DNA of 64,000 nucleotides from NCBI RefSeq assembly GCF_023893635.1, contig NZ_JAMWYK010000001.1, positions 186,001-250,000 of the forward strand. Direction: 5' to 3'. This document shows, in pieces, positions 15,338 to 25,036 of the stretch. The first letter of the stretch is position 1; each line of letters begins with the position of its first letter. Under the pieces are notes generated by a model that was not told the origin of the DNA, did not search any database, and was given only the letters and a program-made list of their open reading frames with translations. The position numbers and the translations under genes are program-made. This DNA comes from Fructobacillus apis. GTDB lineage: Bacteria; Bacillota; Bacilli; Lactobacillales; Lactobacillaceae.

Positions 15338-18300
15338 CTATTCAGCCAACTTTTGTTCCGCCTGATCGATGTTAACGGCAACCATCTTTGACACACCAGC
15401 TTCCTGCATCGTCACTCCGTAGAGGACGGCTGCGGCCACCATCGTTCCCTTACGGTGGGTGATGGTGATGAACTGGGTGCTGCCACCAAAGTTCTTCAAG
15501 TAGGCGGCGAAGCGGTCAACGTTGGCTTCATCCAACGCGGCTTCGGCCTCATCCAGCACGGCAAATGGCACTGGACGAACCTGCAGGATGGCAAAGAGCA
15601 AGGAAATGGCAGTCAGGGCCTTTTCTCCACCGGAAAGCAAGGACATCTGCTGGAACTTCTTACCAGGTGGCTGTGCCTTGATGTCGATTCCAGTGGTGAG
15701 AAGGTGCTCCGGATCCGTCAGTTCGATTTCAGCCTGCCCGCCGGCAAACATCTTCGTAAAGACGTCCTTGAAGTGTTCGGCCACTTGATCAAAGGTTTCC
15801 TTGAAGCGAACCTTCACTTCCTCGTCCATCTCATCGATGGTTGCTTGCAGCGTTGCCTTGGCACGGTGCAAGTCTTCGGCCTGCTGGCTCAAGAAGCTGT
15901 GGCGTTCTTTAATTTCGTCGTATTCTTGGATGGCAGCGATGTTCACTGGTCCAAGACCGTCCAAGGCGCGCTTGGTTGAGGCAAGTTCCTTGTCCACTTC
16001 AGCATCGGACAAATCGGATGCCGGCAAGTCTTCTTCAGACTGTACCGTCAATCCGTAGGTCTGTTGCAGCGTCGATACCTGCTTGGCCAGCTTCTCTTGG
16101 GCGGTTTGTAAGCGGTGGGCGGCGTTGGCTTGGTCAACCAAGGCCTTGTTCACCTCTTCTTGCTCGGAAGTAAGGCTTTCTTCCAACTCGTTGACCCGGT
16201 TGGTCAAGTCCGTGAAGGACTGCGTGAGTTCGTCGGTCTTTGAACCGGCTTCAAAAAGTGCTTCTTCCAAAGCAGCCAACTGTTCGGAAAGGGCTGGGCC
16301 GTTTGCGGCTTGGTCAAGGCGTTCCTTGATTTCAGCCTGGCGGGCCTGCAATTCGTTTTGTTGGCTCTGTAGTTCAGAAAGCAAGGTCTGCAAGCGGTGC
16401 TTGTTTTCCAAAGCCCCTTCTTGCTTGGCAGAAACCGTCGCCTCTTCGGCTTGGAACTGCGCCTTTTCTTCTTGGTAGGCCGCTTGTTCTTCTTCGACCT
16501 GGGCCAACTTGTCGGTCAGCTCCTTGGTCTTGGCCTCGGCTTCACCCTGAGCCTTTTCCTTGTCGGACAAAGCTTGCTTGGATTCAGCCTGAGCATTCAA
16601 AGCATCTTCTTCTTCGGCCTTCAAGTCGGACAGGTCGAGGGTCAAGGTTTGAACCTTGGTCTCTTCCTGTGCAACGGCGTCCTTCAAGGCGGTCAACTGG
16701 TAATCAACCTGGTTGCCTTGGTTTTCAAAGTCGTAGTACGCGGCTTGCAAGTCCTGCAATTGGTCGGACAAATCGTTAACAGCCTGTTGCTGCTTGTTAC
16801 GGGCAGCGGCGAGGTCGTTAACAGCTTGTTCCTGCTTGTCCAAGGCATCTTGCTTTTCCTTCAAGTCCGCTTGGCGGGACAAGACAGAAGGACCTTGACG
16901 GTGGTTGGCACCTCCGGTGATGGATCCACCGGCGTTCACTAACTGCCCGTCCAAGGAAACGACACGCATCCGGTTTTGAACGGCCTTTGCCACACGCGTT
17001 GCCGCGTCCAAGTCGGAGACGACCAAGGTCGTCCCGAGCAGGTTAGACAAAATGTTGTCCATCCCCTTTGGCATCGAAACCAAATCGGCAGCGATACCAA
17101 TGAATCCGTGCTCGCTCTCGGCACGGTAGACATCGCGCGCCTGACGTGGCTTGATGCTTTCTTCAGGAAGCAGCGTCACACGTCCCTGGCGGTTCTTAGT
17201 CATGTAAGAAACGATGGCCTTCGCCGTCTTGGTATTGTCCACGACGACGTTTTGCAAAGCCCCACCCAAGACCGTTTCGATGGCCTTGGTGTAGTCCTTT
17301 GGTACGTTTACGAGTTCGGCCACAACACCCCGAATGCCGGGAAAGTTGCGCTTTACCTTCGGTGCCATCAAGTTCTTAACACCTTGGTAGAAGCCCGCGT
17401 ATTCGTCCAAGGAAGATTCCGCTTGGAAAATAGACTGGGCCTTATCCAAGTTGTAGGCGGCTTGTTGCCAAGCTTCCTGTGCTTCTTGGTAGGAAGCCTT
17501 CGCCTTGTTCAAATCGTCCTTTGCGGCGACCAACTTGGCGTCGTAAGGATTTTCACCCGTCGTCTTGTCGGGGTGTTCCTTTTCGTAGTCGGCCAACTTG
17601 GTCTTCGCTTCTTCCAGGGCCTTCTGGGCAATGGCGAGCGCTTCTTCTTTACGGGCCTGTTGGTCCTTTGCTTGTTCGAGCGCACGGTCTTCGAAGGTCA
17701 CCTTGTTTTTCAAGGCAGCCAATTCCTGCATCACGGCAACGTAGGACTGGCGGTTTTCTTCCAGTTCAGCCTTGATGCTTTCGACCTGGGCTTGTCCGTG
17801 CTCTTCTTCGATTTGGCGAATGGTTGCCTTCAACGAAGTGGCCTTTTCGGTCAAAGCCTTTGCCTTCTCGTCGGCTTCGGCCAAATCAGCGGCAGCCTTT
17901 TCACCCTGGGCCTTCAAGTTTTCTTCTTGACCCTGCAGCGTTTCTTGCTCGTGGCGTAGGCTTTCAGCTTCCTGGGAAGCGAGCTTTTGGTTACCAATCA
18001 GCTGTTCTTTTTGCTGCGTCTTGGCCAGAATGTCTTGGTTCAGTTGGTCTTTCTTTTCCTGAACTTCCGTTAGCTGGTTACGGGCTGCCGTGAGCTTCTG
18101 CTTACGGTCGGCAAGCGCTGCCTGCTTTTCTTCAACGTCTCGATTCAATTCTTGCAAAGAGCCGTCCTGATTGACGACCTGTCCCTGCAAGGACAAAATG
18201 GAGCGGGTCAAGCGTACCTTGTCGAGCTTTTCAAAAGTCTCACGCTTTTCCAGGTACGTCTTGGCAGTCTGGGCCTGGTTTTCCAACGGTGCCAAACGGC

Positions 18301-18898
18301 TTTCCACTTCGGAAATAATGTCTTGGACACGGTCCAAGTTGTCGTCGGTCACCGCAAGGTCACGTTCGGCCTGCGTCTTGTTTTGCTTGTACTTGTAGAC
18401 ACCGGCCACTTCTTCGATGATTCCACGGCGATCTTCGGGCTTGGCAGAAAAGATTTTTTCAACCTGTCCCTGGGAGATGATGGAGAAACCATCCTTACCC
18501 AAACCAGTGTCCATGAAAATTTCGTGGATGTCTTTCAAACGGCAGTCCGCCCCGTTCAGCTGGTAAGAAGACTCACCGGAACGGTACAGGCGACGCGTAA
18601 TACGAAGTTCTGAAAAATCAGATTGGATGTAGTGATCCGAGTTATCGAAGGTAATGGAAACCTCCGCCCGGTTCAACGGCTTACGGTTTTTTGTTCCCGC
18701 AAAAATAACGTCCGCCATTTTGTTACCACGGAGGTCCTTTGCGGACTGCTCCCCCATAACCCAGCGGATCGCTTCAATAATGTTTGATTTCCCCGAACCG
18801 TTTGGTCCAACGATTCCGGTCATCCCTTTTTGAAAGTCAATGACGGTCTTATTTGCAAAGGACTTAAAACCGATGATTTCCAGTGTCTTTAATTTCAT
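15338..18898 (-). CDS. smc: Chromosome partition protein SMC
   Basis: A 1186-residue condensin ATPase that organises newly replicated chromosomes with ScpA and ScpB. Visible in order: Walker A GPNGSGKSN (31-39); a long coiled coil rich in Glu/Gln/Ala; the hinge around residues 515-670 (GGALQNVVVDNT, GQLVNAGGSITGG); a second coiled coil; ABC signature LLSGGEKALTA; and Walker B FAVLDEAEAALDEAN. Full length and intact. The ribosome site (GAGTAGAGAAG) is weak. It starts 20 bases after rnc, the order conserved across Firmicutes. Confidence 0.98.
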   Translation of the reverse strand: MKLKTLEIIGFKSFANKTVIDFQKGMTGIVGPNGSGKSNIIEAIRWVMGEQSAKDLRGNKMADVIFAGTKNRKPLNRAEVSITFDNSDHYIQSDFSELRITRRLYRSGESSYQLNGADCRLKDIHEIFMDTGLGKDGFSIISQGQVEKIFSAKPEDRRGIIEEVAGVYKYKQNKTQAERDLAVTDDNLDRVQDIISEVESRLAPLENQAQTAKTYLEKRETFEKLDKVRLTRSILSLQGQVVNQDGSLQELNRDVEEKQAALADRKQKLTAARNQLTEVQEKKDQLNQDILAKTQQKEQLIGNQKLASQEAESLRHEQETLQGQEENLKAQGEKAAADLAEADEKAKALTEKATSLKATIRQIEEEHGQAQVESIKAELEENRQSYVAVMQELAALKNKVTFEDRALEQAKDQQARKEEALAIAQKALEEAKTKLADYEKEHPDKTTGENPYDAKLVAAKDDLNKAKASYQEAQEAWQQAAYNLDKAQSIFQAESSLDEYAGFYQGVKNLMAPKVKRNFPGIRGVVAELVNVPKDYTKAIETVLGGALQNVVVDNTKTAKAIVSYMTKNRQGRVTLLPEESIKPRQARDVYRAESEHGFIGIAADLVSMPKGMDNILSNLLGTTLVVSDLDAATRVAKAVQNRMRVVSLDGQLVNAGGSITGGANHRQGPSVLSRQADLKEKQDALDKQEQAVNDLAAARNKQQQAVNDLSDQLQDLQAAYYDFENQGNQVDYQLTALKDAVAQEETKVQTLTLDLSDLKAEEEDALNAQAESKQALSDKEKAQGEAEAKTKELTDKLAQVEEEQAAYQEEKAQFQAEEATVSAKQEGALENKHRLQTLLSELQSQQNELQARQAEIKERLDQAANGPALSEQLAALEEALFEAGSKTDELTQSFTDLTNRVNELEESLTSEQEEVNKALVDQANAAHRLQTAQEKLAKQVSTLQQTYGLTVQSEEDLPASDLSDAEVDKELASTKRALDGLGPVNIAAIQEYDEIKERHSFLSQQAEDLHRAKATLQATIDEMDEEVKVRFKETFDQVAEHFKDVFTKMFAGGQAEIELTDPEHLLTTGIDIKAQPPGKKFQQMSLLSGGEKALTAISLLFAILQVRPVPFAVLDEAEAALDEANVDRFAAYLKNFGGSTQFITITHRKGTMVAAAVLYGVTMQEAGVSKMVAVNIDQAEQKLAE

Positions 18899-18918
18899 AC
18901 TTCTCTACTCAAAACTGC

Positions 18919-19614
18919 TTACTTTAAATCATTCAGGGCCTTTTGGGCGGCTGCCTTTTCGGCATCCTTAATGGATGAGCCCTGTCCATGGGCCAAGACT
19001 TCACCGTCCAATGATACGGAAACGGTAAAGACTTGGCTGTTGTCTTCGTTGCGTACTTCGTCTTCAATCTGGTAAGAGATATCGACGGTTCCCTTGGCCT
19101 GCAACTTTTCTTGCAAGCGGGACTTGAAGTCGATGAACTGGTCGAAGAAGTTATCATCGACCGCGGCAAAGACCGTCTGGTTCAACAAAGACGTCACGGC
19201 TACCTGCCCTTGGTCTAAGAACAAGGCACCGATGAAGGCTTCCCAGATATCTTCGAGCAAGGAAGGACGGTTACGGGCCCCGTTCATCTCCTCCCCCTTC
19301 CCCAAACGAATGGCTTCGTTTAGGTGAATTAATGACGCGAAGTGGGCAAAGGACTTCGTTTGAACCATGGTGATTCGCATTTCAGTCAGTTGGCCTTCAT
19401 CCCATTCTGGGTAACGCTTGAATAGGTATTCTGTCACAGACGCCTGCATGATGGCGTCCCCTAAAAATTCGAGTCGTTGGTAGTCACGACCCGTCTCCTT
19501 TGGGTTCTCATTTAAATAGTTACGCTGCGTGAGCGCCTCTTTCAAGAGATCCAAATCCGTAAAGTCAATTTGGAAATTTTCTTTCAAATAATCTTTAAAA
19601 TCTATAGGTGACAA
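18919..19614 (-). CDS. rnc: Ribonuclease III, TTG start
   Basis: A 231-residue double-strand-specific endoribonuclease, used for rRNA and scRNA processing. The N-terminal catalytic domain has RLEFLGDAIMQ (signature ERLEFLGD-like, metal-binding Glu/Asp) and LLEDIWEAFIGALFLD with the second acidic pair. The C-terminal dsRNA-binding domain covers about residues 160-231, ending GSSIKDAEKAAAQKAL. The start is TTG, seven bases after AGAGGA; a nearby ATG is in another frame and stops after eight codons. First gene of the SRP/SMC operon, right behind an extended -10 promoter. Confidence 0.95.
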   Translation of the reverse strand: MSPIDFKDYLKENFQIDFTDLDLLKEALTQRNYLNENPKETGRDYQRLEFLGDAIMQASVTEYLFKRYPEWDEGQLTEMRITMVQTKSFAHFASLIHLNEAIRLGKGEEMNGARNRPSLLEDIWEAFIGALFLDQGQVAVTSLLNQTVFAAVDDNFFDQFIDFKSRLQEKLQAKGTVDISYQIEDEVRNEDNSQVFTVSVSLDGEVLAHGQGSSIKDAEKAAAQKALNDLK

Positions 19615-19646
19615 TGTCCATTCCTCTCTTGGTTCAGTTACTTTCC

Positions 19647-19655
19647 ATTATAGCA
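19647..19655 (-). promoter_or_regulatory. Extended -10 promoter of rnc-smc-ftsY-ylxM-ffh
   Basis: Minus strand TGC-TATAAT, 32 bases before the rnc start, with no good -35. The TGn element makes an extended -10 promoter likely. Confidence 0.65.
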
Positions 19656-19688
19656 GATTTTCCCCACTAACTCGGGTCATTAGAGACG

Positions 19689-19729
19689 AAAAAAGCTAAG
19701 AAAGTCGAACTGACTTTCTTAGCTTTTTT
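19689..19729 (-). terminator. Terminator after glmM
   Basis: An 18-base perfect inverted repeat (GCTAAGAAAGTC core, A/T ends) with a five-base loop, eight bases after the glmM stop. It closes the murB-glmM transcript and insulates rnc. Confidence 0.92.
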
Positions 19730-19737
19730 AAATCGAA

Positions 19738-21105
19738 TTATTTTGCGATGTTTTGAACCGTTTGGACCAAATCATCAACGTAGGCATCAACCAATTCCTT
19801 CGTCTTGGCTTCAGCCATGACGCGGACGATTGATTCCGTTCCTGAAGGGCGAACAAGCACGCGACCGTCACCGGCCATTTGCTTTTCGACTTCTTCAATC
19901 TTTTCCTGCAAGGCAGGTTCGGCCATCACCGCGTTCTTGTCAGAAACGGTCACGTTTACCAACTTCTGTGGGTAAATCGTCACGGGTGCAGCCAATTCTT
20001 GCAAGGATTGACCAGTTTCCTTCATCACGTTCAGCAATTGCAGAGCCGTGAGGAGGCCATCCCCTGTCTTAGCCCAGTCCTTAAAGATGATGTGTCCGGA
20101 CTGTTCACCACCAAGGTTGTCGTCGTCTTCCAACATCTTTTCCATGACGTAGCGGTCACCGACCTTGGTCTTAACAGAAGACATGCCTTCTGCTTCCAAA
20201 GCCTTGTAGAAACCGATGTTTGACATGACCGTTGAAACAACCGTTTGGTGCTTCAAGCGACCCTGGTCGTTCATGTGCTTGGCGGTGATATACATGATCT
20301 TGTCACCATCAACGATGTTTCCTTCGGAGTCAACGGCAATCAAACGATCACCATCTCCGTCAAAGGCCAATCCGGCGTCGAATTCACCTTCTTGAACCAT
20401 CTGAACGAGTTTTTCAGGATGCGTTGAACCAACGCCATCGTTAATGTTCAAACCGTCTGGTTCCGTTCCCATGGTTTCGAAGTCCAAGCCCATGTCTGCG
20501 AAGAGACGTGGCAGCAAGTCCGCCGTGGCACCGTTGGCACCATCCAAGGCAATCTTGAAACCAGAAAGGTCGGATGGCACCGTCTTTTGCAAGAAGGCCA
20601 TGTACTTTTGGGCACCTTCTTGGTAGTGGGACACAAGACCGATTCCTTCGGCTGAAGGACGTGGCAATTGGTCACCGTCTTTGCCATCCAAGATGGCTTC
20701 GATTTCAGCTTCCAAATCATCGGAAAGCTTGAAACCGTCTTGACCGAAGAACTTGATGCCGTTGTCCTTGGCCGGGTTGTGTGAGGCGGTAATTTGAATA
20801 CCAGCATCCGCTTCCAAGGCTTCCACCAAGTAAGCAACGGCTGGCGTCGTGATAACGCCGAGGTTCAAGACGTCAACACCGACTGAGAGAAGCCCTGAAA
20901 TCAAAGCTTCTTGGAGCATTTCTGAAGAAATCCGTGTGTCTTGTCCAACAACAACGACTGGCTTCTTGTCAGGGTTATCGTTGTGACGGGTTAAGATGGC
21001 CCCACCTGCTCGTCCGAGGGACAAGGCAAGTTCGGGCGTTAACCCTTCGTTAGCGACTCCGCGAACACCATCGGTTCCGAAGTACTTTAACTGTGATTCT
21101 GTCAT
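19738..21105 (-). CDS. glmM: Phosphoglucosamine mutase
   Basis: Converts glucosamine-6-phosphate to glucosamine-1-phosphate for UDP-GlcNAc and cell-wall synthesis. 455 residues, usual length. The active serine is Ser108 in TASHNP; the metal loop is DGDGDR (249-254); the C-terminal phosphate-binding loop is [12 protein letters not shown]. It lies last in murB-antiporter-cdaA-ybbR-glmM, 55 bases after ybbR. In related bacteria GlmM and CdaA interact, and GlmM can restrain c-di-AMP synthesis. Confidence 0.98.
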   Translation of the reverse strand: MTESQLKYFGTDGVRGVANEGLTPELALSLGRAGGAILTRHNDNPDKKPVVVVGQDTRISSEMLQEALISGLLSVGVDVLNLGVITTPAVAYLVEALEADAGIQITASHNPAKDNGIKFFGQDGFKLSDDLEAEIEAILDGKDGDQLPRPSAEGIGLVSHYQEGAQKYMAFLQKTVPSDLSGFKIALDGANGATADLLPRLFADMGLDFETMGTEPDGLNINDGVGSTHPEKLVQMVQEGEFDAGLAFDGDGDRLIAVDSEGNIVDGDKIMYITAKHMNDQGRLKHQTVVSTVMSNIGFYKALEAEGMSSVKTKVGDRYVMEKMLEDDDNLGGEQSGHIIFKDWAKTGDGLLTALQLLNVMKETGQSLQELAAPVTIYPQKLVNVTVSDKNAVMAEPALQEKIEEVEKQMAGDGRVLVRPSGTESIVRVMAEAKTKELVDAYVDDLVQTVQNIAK

Positions 21106-21160
21106 TGTTTTTTATCTCCACATTTGGTTCATGTCATCAAATGAAAGCGTTCAAAGTCGT

Positions 21161-22108
21161 TTAGGACTTTGGACTAATCGTTACCTTCACCTTTTGTTCA
21201 GATAAACGGTCAACGCCGCTTGGCTTGTTCAAATCAACGGTTTTCGTTGTTTTATCTTGAATGCTGCTCAAATCGAGCGGAACAAGCAACGAGTCGATGC
21301 TATCCAGTGTACCATCTGACCCATAGATTGTCACGGAAGTAGGGTCAAAGGACACGTTGTAGTTATCCAATGAACCAGAGCTAGCCTGGGCCTTCAGGCT
21401 CACTTTCTTGTTATCTTCCGTTGAGGCAACCTGCAACTTCACCATCGCCTTTGGTTGTGACAACGTGACTTGAACGGGTTCGCCGTTCTTGTCGTAGGCG
21501 GTCAACTTAGCGTTTTGGTTGATGTTGGACTTGGTGTTCTTGTCCAAGTCCACATCGGCACCAACATATTCAACGGCTTCCACGTTGGCCTTTGGTCCGG
21601 TCACCGTCACCGTCTTTGGATCGACGGTTGTGTCCGTGACATGGTAGCCGTCCGCGAGTTTGTCCTTATCGTATTGGACGCGGACATCCTTCTTCGCCGT
21701 GTTCTTTTCAGCCAACGTCACGGAAACCGTTTGTGGGCTGGCGGTTGCGGTCAAAGACTTGTTAATACCAAGAACTTCCACGTTCACCGAGTGCTGTCCG
21801 GCACCAAGGCCACGCATGTCGGCCGTGGCGACCAGGGTGTTGCCGTTCTTTGCGGCCGTAACCAAAGCGGATGATCCTTCGAGTGAGACGGAAACGGAGC
21901 TTGGTGCTGAAACGACCACGTAGTCGTCTTCATTATACTGCAACTTCAACGGAACGGTCATGCTCTCCTTCTTTTGAGGAACAAGGGAGTAAGAGTTGTT
22001 GGAGTTACTGTTGAAGTTCTTGAGGGACAGAACGTAGGCTGCGAGCAAAATGGCTAACAGCAATGAAAAGATAATGTTAATCGTTTTTGATGAAGTAAAC
22101 TTTTTCAT
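21161..22108 (-). CDS. cdaR: YbbR-domain regulator of CdaA (CdaR)
   Basis: A 315-residue protein with one N-terminal TM helix (INIIFSLLLAILLAAYVLSL, after the charged start MKKFTSSKT) and an extracytoplasmic region of about three to four YbbR repeats (for example around residues 60-140, 145-220 and 225-310). CdaR/YbbR proteins bind and modulate the diadenylate cyclase CdaA. The start at 22108 overlaps the cdaA stop by one base (TAATG); a longer in-frame reading would run back into cdaA. Confidence 0.93.
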   Translation of the reverse strand: MKKFTSSKTINIIFSLLLAILLAAYVLSLKNFNSNSNNSYSLVPQKKESMTVPLKLQYNEDDYVVVSAPSSVSVSLEGSSALVTAAKNGNTLVATADMRGLGAGQHSVNVEVLGINKSLTATASPQTVSVTLAEKNTAKKDVRVQYDKDKLADGYHVTDTTVDPKTVTVTGPKANVEAVEYVGADVDLDKNTKSNINQNAKLTAYDKNGEPVQVTLSQPKAMVKLQVASTEDNKKVSLKAQASSGSLDNYNVSFDPTSVTIYGSDGTLDSIDSLLVPLDLSSIQDKTTKTVDLNKPSGVDRLSEQKVKVTISPKS

Positions 22109-22932
22109 TATTCCTTTCCTCCCTTCCAGAAGAATTGCAACCAAGCAAACTTCTTTTGCTTTGAAACCGGTGTGATCCACTGCTTTTCAAAGAAGTTCAA
22201 GTAAGATTCTTGATCCATGTTGCGGAGCAAGTCACCACGCTGCGTGATGGAGATTTCACCCGTTTCCTCGGAAACGACAACCGTTACGGCATCCGTTGCT
22301 TCAGAGATACCGACGGCGGCACGGTGACGCGTTCCCAATTCCTTTGGAATACGCGTTGATTCCGAAAGGGGCAAGTAAGAAGCGGCCGTGGCGATTTGGT
22401 CGTCGTTAATGATGACGGCCCCATCGTGCAATGGCGTGTTTGGAATAAAGATGTTAATCAAGAGCTGACCGGTAATGTCGGCGTCCAAGGCGATTCCCGT
22501 CTTGATGTATTCTTCCAGGGTGTCTTTTCCGTTAATGGTAATCAAGGCACCGATACGACGCTTGGACATATACTGCAAGGCCATGTCCAGGGCCTTAATC
22601 AATTCGCGAACCTGTTCGTTATCCAAGTGGCGCTTTCGAACGGTCATGCGTCGTCCAAGACTTTCTAGTCCTCGACGGATTTCCTGTTGGAAAATGACAA
22701 CCAGAGCGATTGGCGCCCAGGTAATCACTTGGTCCATCAACCAGGACAAGACCACCAACCCGAGTGACCAGGCGATAACCTTGACCAAAACGATGGCCCC
22801 AACACCAAACATAATTTGGAGGGCACGGGTGCCTTCCACAAACGTAATGACCTTATAGAGTAAGAACCAAATAATCAAGATATCAATGATGTGTACCAAG
22901 TTATTTGAGGTCATGTATGCCCAAATTCCCAT
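22108..22932 (-). CDS. cdaA: Diadenylate cyclase CdaA
   Basis: Makes c-di-AMP from two ATP. This nucleotide is essential in Firmicutes for potassium and osmolyte balance and wall integrity. 274 residues: three N-terminal TM helices (about 10-80), a coiled linker, then the DAC domain with DGA (170-172, LHDGAVII) and RHR (202-204, GTRHRAAVG). The start uses a GGAG embedded in the last codons of the antiporter gene three bases upstream, so the two are translationally linked. Confidence 0.97.
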   Translation of the reverse strand: MGIWAYMTSNNLVHIIDILIIWFLLYKVITFVEGTRALQIMFGVGAIVLVKVIAWSLGLVVLSWLMDQVITWAPIALVVIFQQEIRRGLESLGRRMTVRKRHLDNEQVRELIKALDMALQYMSKRRIGALITINGKDTLEEYIKTGIALDADITGQLLINIFIPNTPLHDGAVIINDDQIATAASYLPLSESTRIPKELGTRHRAAVGISEATDAVTVVVSEETGEISITQRGDLLRNMDQESYLNFFEKQWITPVSKQKKFAWLQFFWKGGKE

Positions 22933-22935
22933 TTT

Positions 22936-25032
22936 TTACTCCTCGTTGCGGCCGACCAAAGCCCGGGTCTCCGCGTAATTAATGTACTGTCGTAAGTTAA
23001 TGCTTGTCTGTCTTGTGATGCGCTTTTGGTCGTAGAGCTGTTGGACCATGTCACGCTCGGCAGATAAGGCTTTTAGTTCAAGTTCCAGACGAATCTTGTC
23101 GTCTTTTTCCTGCTGGTCGAAGGAAGCTACGTGCTTGTGCTTTTCAATCTCGTAGCGGTAAACGACGATCAAGTTATAGGCGGTCTGGCGCAGGACACGG
23201 TGAGTCACCGTATCCCCGACCTGGCCACTGACAAAGTCAGATAAGGCCTTGATGGCGGCTTTGGCCATTTCGATGTGGGCAAAGTCGGCTTCTTCATAGA
23301 CCTTATCGGAGTCCTGGTCCGATAGCCAGATGCGGTAGTTGGCACGGATTCGACGCCAAGTCCAACGCAGGTGGTTCAACCCTGCCAGGTCGCGGTCGGA
23401 ACCGAGATCGGCTTCGAACTGGTCGAGGCGCTTGGCCTGCAAGCTGTAGGTCAGAGGCGCGATTTCTTCGTCGACCAGGAGCTTTTGGAGAGCAGAACGC
23501 TGAGCCTTCAAGGCGATTTCCTGCAGTTCCAATTCCTTTTCGGCCGCAAAATCGGACTGGTCCAAGTCGTCGTGCAAGGCGTGACGAAGAACACGGGCCG
23601 TCTTTTGGCGGCGGGAAATCAGTTCGTGAATGATGCGTCGGTTTTCCTCGCGCTGCAAATCACGCAGCTGCTGGATACCCACACGGGTGATCCAGAGACG
23701 CGCGCGCTTCTCCGAGATATCCGCCTGGGGGCGTTCGACTTTGTCCTCAATCGCCACAGCTGATTCTGGCTGGGTAAAATCGTGGGTAGACGCTTCCTTT
23801 GTCACCAAAGGTAACATGATGGAAGCGAGCACCAAAGACAAGACCACAACGACCGCGGCGATGAAGACCACGAGGTCGCGCCCGGCAAAGGGCTTCCCGG
23901 CTGCGGTCACGGTCGGAATCGTCAGGACGGCGGCCATCGTAACGGCCCCGCGGACCCCGGTCAAACCAGAAACAATGGCGGACCGGAAGGTCGGCACCGT
24001 AAAGCGATGGTGCACGTGCTGGCCCAGCTGAATGGCGTAGGCCCAGAGCACGCGGAGGGCAAAGACGATGAACCAAACGGCCGCACCGTAGAGGAAGGCC
24101 TGCCAGTTGGCGATGGCCGTGTCCTTCAAGATGTTGTTCAAGGCGTTTGGCAGCGTGATGCCCAGCAGAACGAAGATGAGTCCGTTCAGCACGTAGACGA
24201 CCACTTCCCAGGAGTGAACCGAAACGATCGTGGCTTCGGCCGACAAGAGGTTCGAACGGTTGTCCGAGATAATCTTGGCGGTGATTCCACCGGTTACAAC
24301 GGCGATTAAACCGGAAGCTTTGAGCGGCCCTTCGGCCACCCAGAAGATGATGAACGGCATGAGCAGCGTGAAAATCGTGTAGAAGACCACGTCGGCCAAA
24401 CCGAACTGGGAGACCCAGTTACGGATACCAATCATCGCCGCGCCGAGAACGATTCCGGCGATGATGCCGACGACCGTCATCCAGGCGAAGTTTAGCAAGG
24501 CGTCACCCAGCACGAAGGTCCCCGCAACGGTCGCTTTGACGGCCGTGTTAAAGGAAACCAGCCCGGTGGCGTCATTTACCAGTGACTCCCCCGCCACAAC
24601 GTGCAGCAGGTTTTCCGGCAGCTTCACTCGCTTGGCGATGGCCTGCACGGCCACGGGATCCGTTGGTGAAAGCACGGCGGCCAAGGCCAGTGAAACTGGC
24701 AAGGAAAGCTGTGGAATCAGCCAGTGAATCCCGAAACCACCAACGATGGTCGTCACTAAGACGAGCAGGATGGCGTTCAGCAAAATTGGTGCGCGCAGCT
24801 CCCAGAGTTCCCGTTTTGGAAAGCGCCAGGAGTCGTTGAACAGAATGGGCGCAACGAACATCATCATGAACCAGTGGGAATCCACCTCGACGAAGATGTG
24901 CCCTCCCCAGGCTAAGATGAAGCCGATGGCAATTTGAAATAGTGAGATTGGGATGGCCGGGACAAAGTGGGAGATGATGCTGGACAGCGCCACCCCCGTC
25001 ACTAAGACGACCATTAACTCGATTAAAGTCAT
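22936..25032 (-). CDS. CPA1-type Na+/H+ antiporter
   Basis: A 698-residue monovalent cation/proton antiporter. About 12 membrane helices occupy residues 1-415. LSPTDPVAVQ (121-130) and the ion-binding Asn153-Asp154 pair in ESLVNDATGL are the CPA1 hallmarks. Residues about 425-698 form a long charged cytoplasmic domain with helical Arg/Glu-rich segments, likely regulatory, as in NhaK-like proteins. It sits between murB (4-base gap) and cdaA (3-base gap). Because c-di-AMP controls cation homeostasis, co-expression with the cyclase is suggestive. Whether Na+ or K+ is carried cannot be told. Confidence 0.88.
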   Translation of the reverse strand: MTLIELMVVLVTGVALSSIISHFVPAIPISLFQIAIGFILAWGGHIFVEVDSHWFMMMFVAPILFNDSWRFPKRELWELRAPILLNAILLVLVTTIVGGFGIHWLIPQLSLPVSLALAAVLSPTDPVAVQAIAKRVKLPENLLHVVAGESLVNDATGLVSFNTAVKATVAGTFVLGDALLNFAWMTVVGIIAGIVLGAAMIGIRNWVSQFGLADVVFYTIFTLLMPFIIFWVAEGPLKASGLIAVVTGGITAKIISDNRSNLLSAEATIVSVHSWEVVVYVLNGLIFVLLGITLPNALNNILKDTAIANWQAFLYGAAVWFIVFALRVLWAYAIQLGQHVHHRFTVPTFRSAIVSGLTGVRGAVTMAAVLTIPTVTAAGKPFAGRDLVVFIAAVVVVLSLVLASIMLPLVTKEASTHDFTQPESAVAIEDKVERPQADISEKRARLWITRVGIQQLRDLQREENRRIIHELISRRQKTARVLRHALHDDLDQSDFAAEKELELQEIALKAQRSALQKLLVDEEIAPLTYSLQAKRLDQFEADLGSDRDLAGLNHLRWTWRRIRANYRIWLSDQDSDKVYEEADFAHIEMAKAAIKALSDFVSGQVGDTVTHRVLRQTAYNLIVVYRYEIEKHKHVASFDQQEKDDKIRLELELKALSAERDMVQQLYDQKRITRQTSINLRQYINYAETRALVGRNEE

Positions 25033-25036
25033 GGTT

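Noticed and set aside
16976-17959. A 327-codon rightward reading frame opposite smc
   Set aside because: Shadow of the SMC hinge and coiled-coil region; no start signals and no recognisable protein features.
19605-19625. ATG near the rnc start as the true start codon
   Set aside because: It is in another frame and stops after eight codons; the TTG at 19614 opens the RNase III frame with a proper ribosome site.
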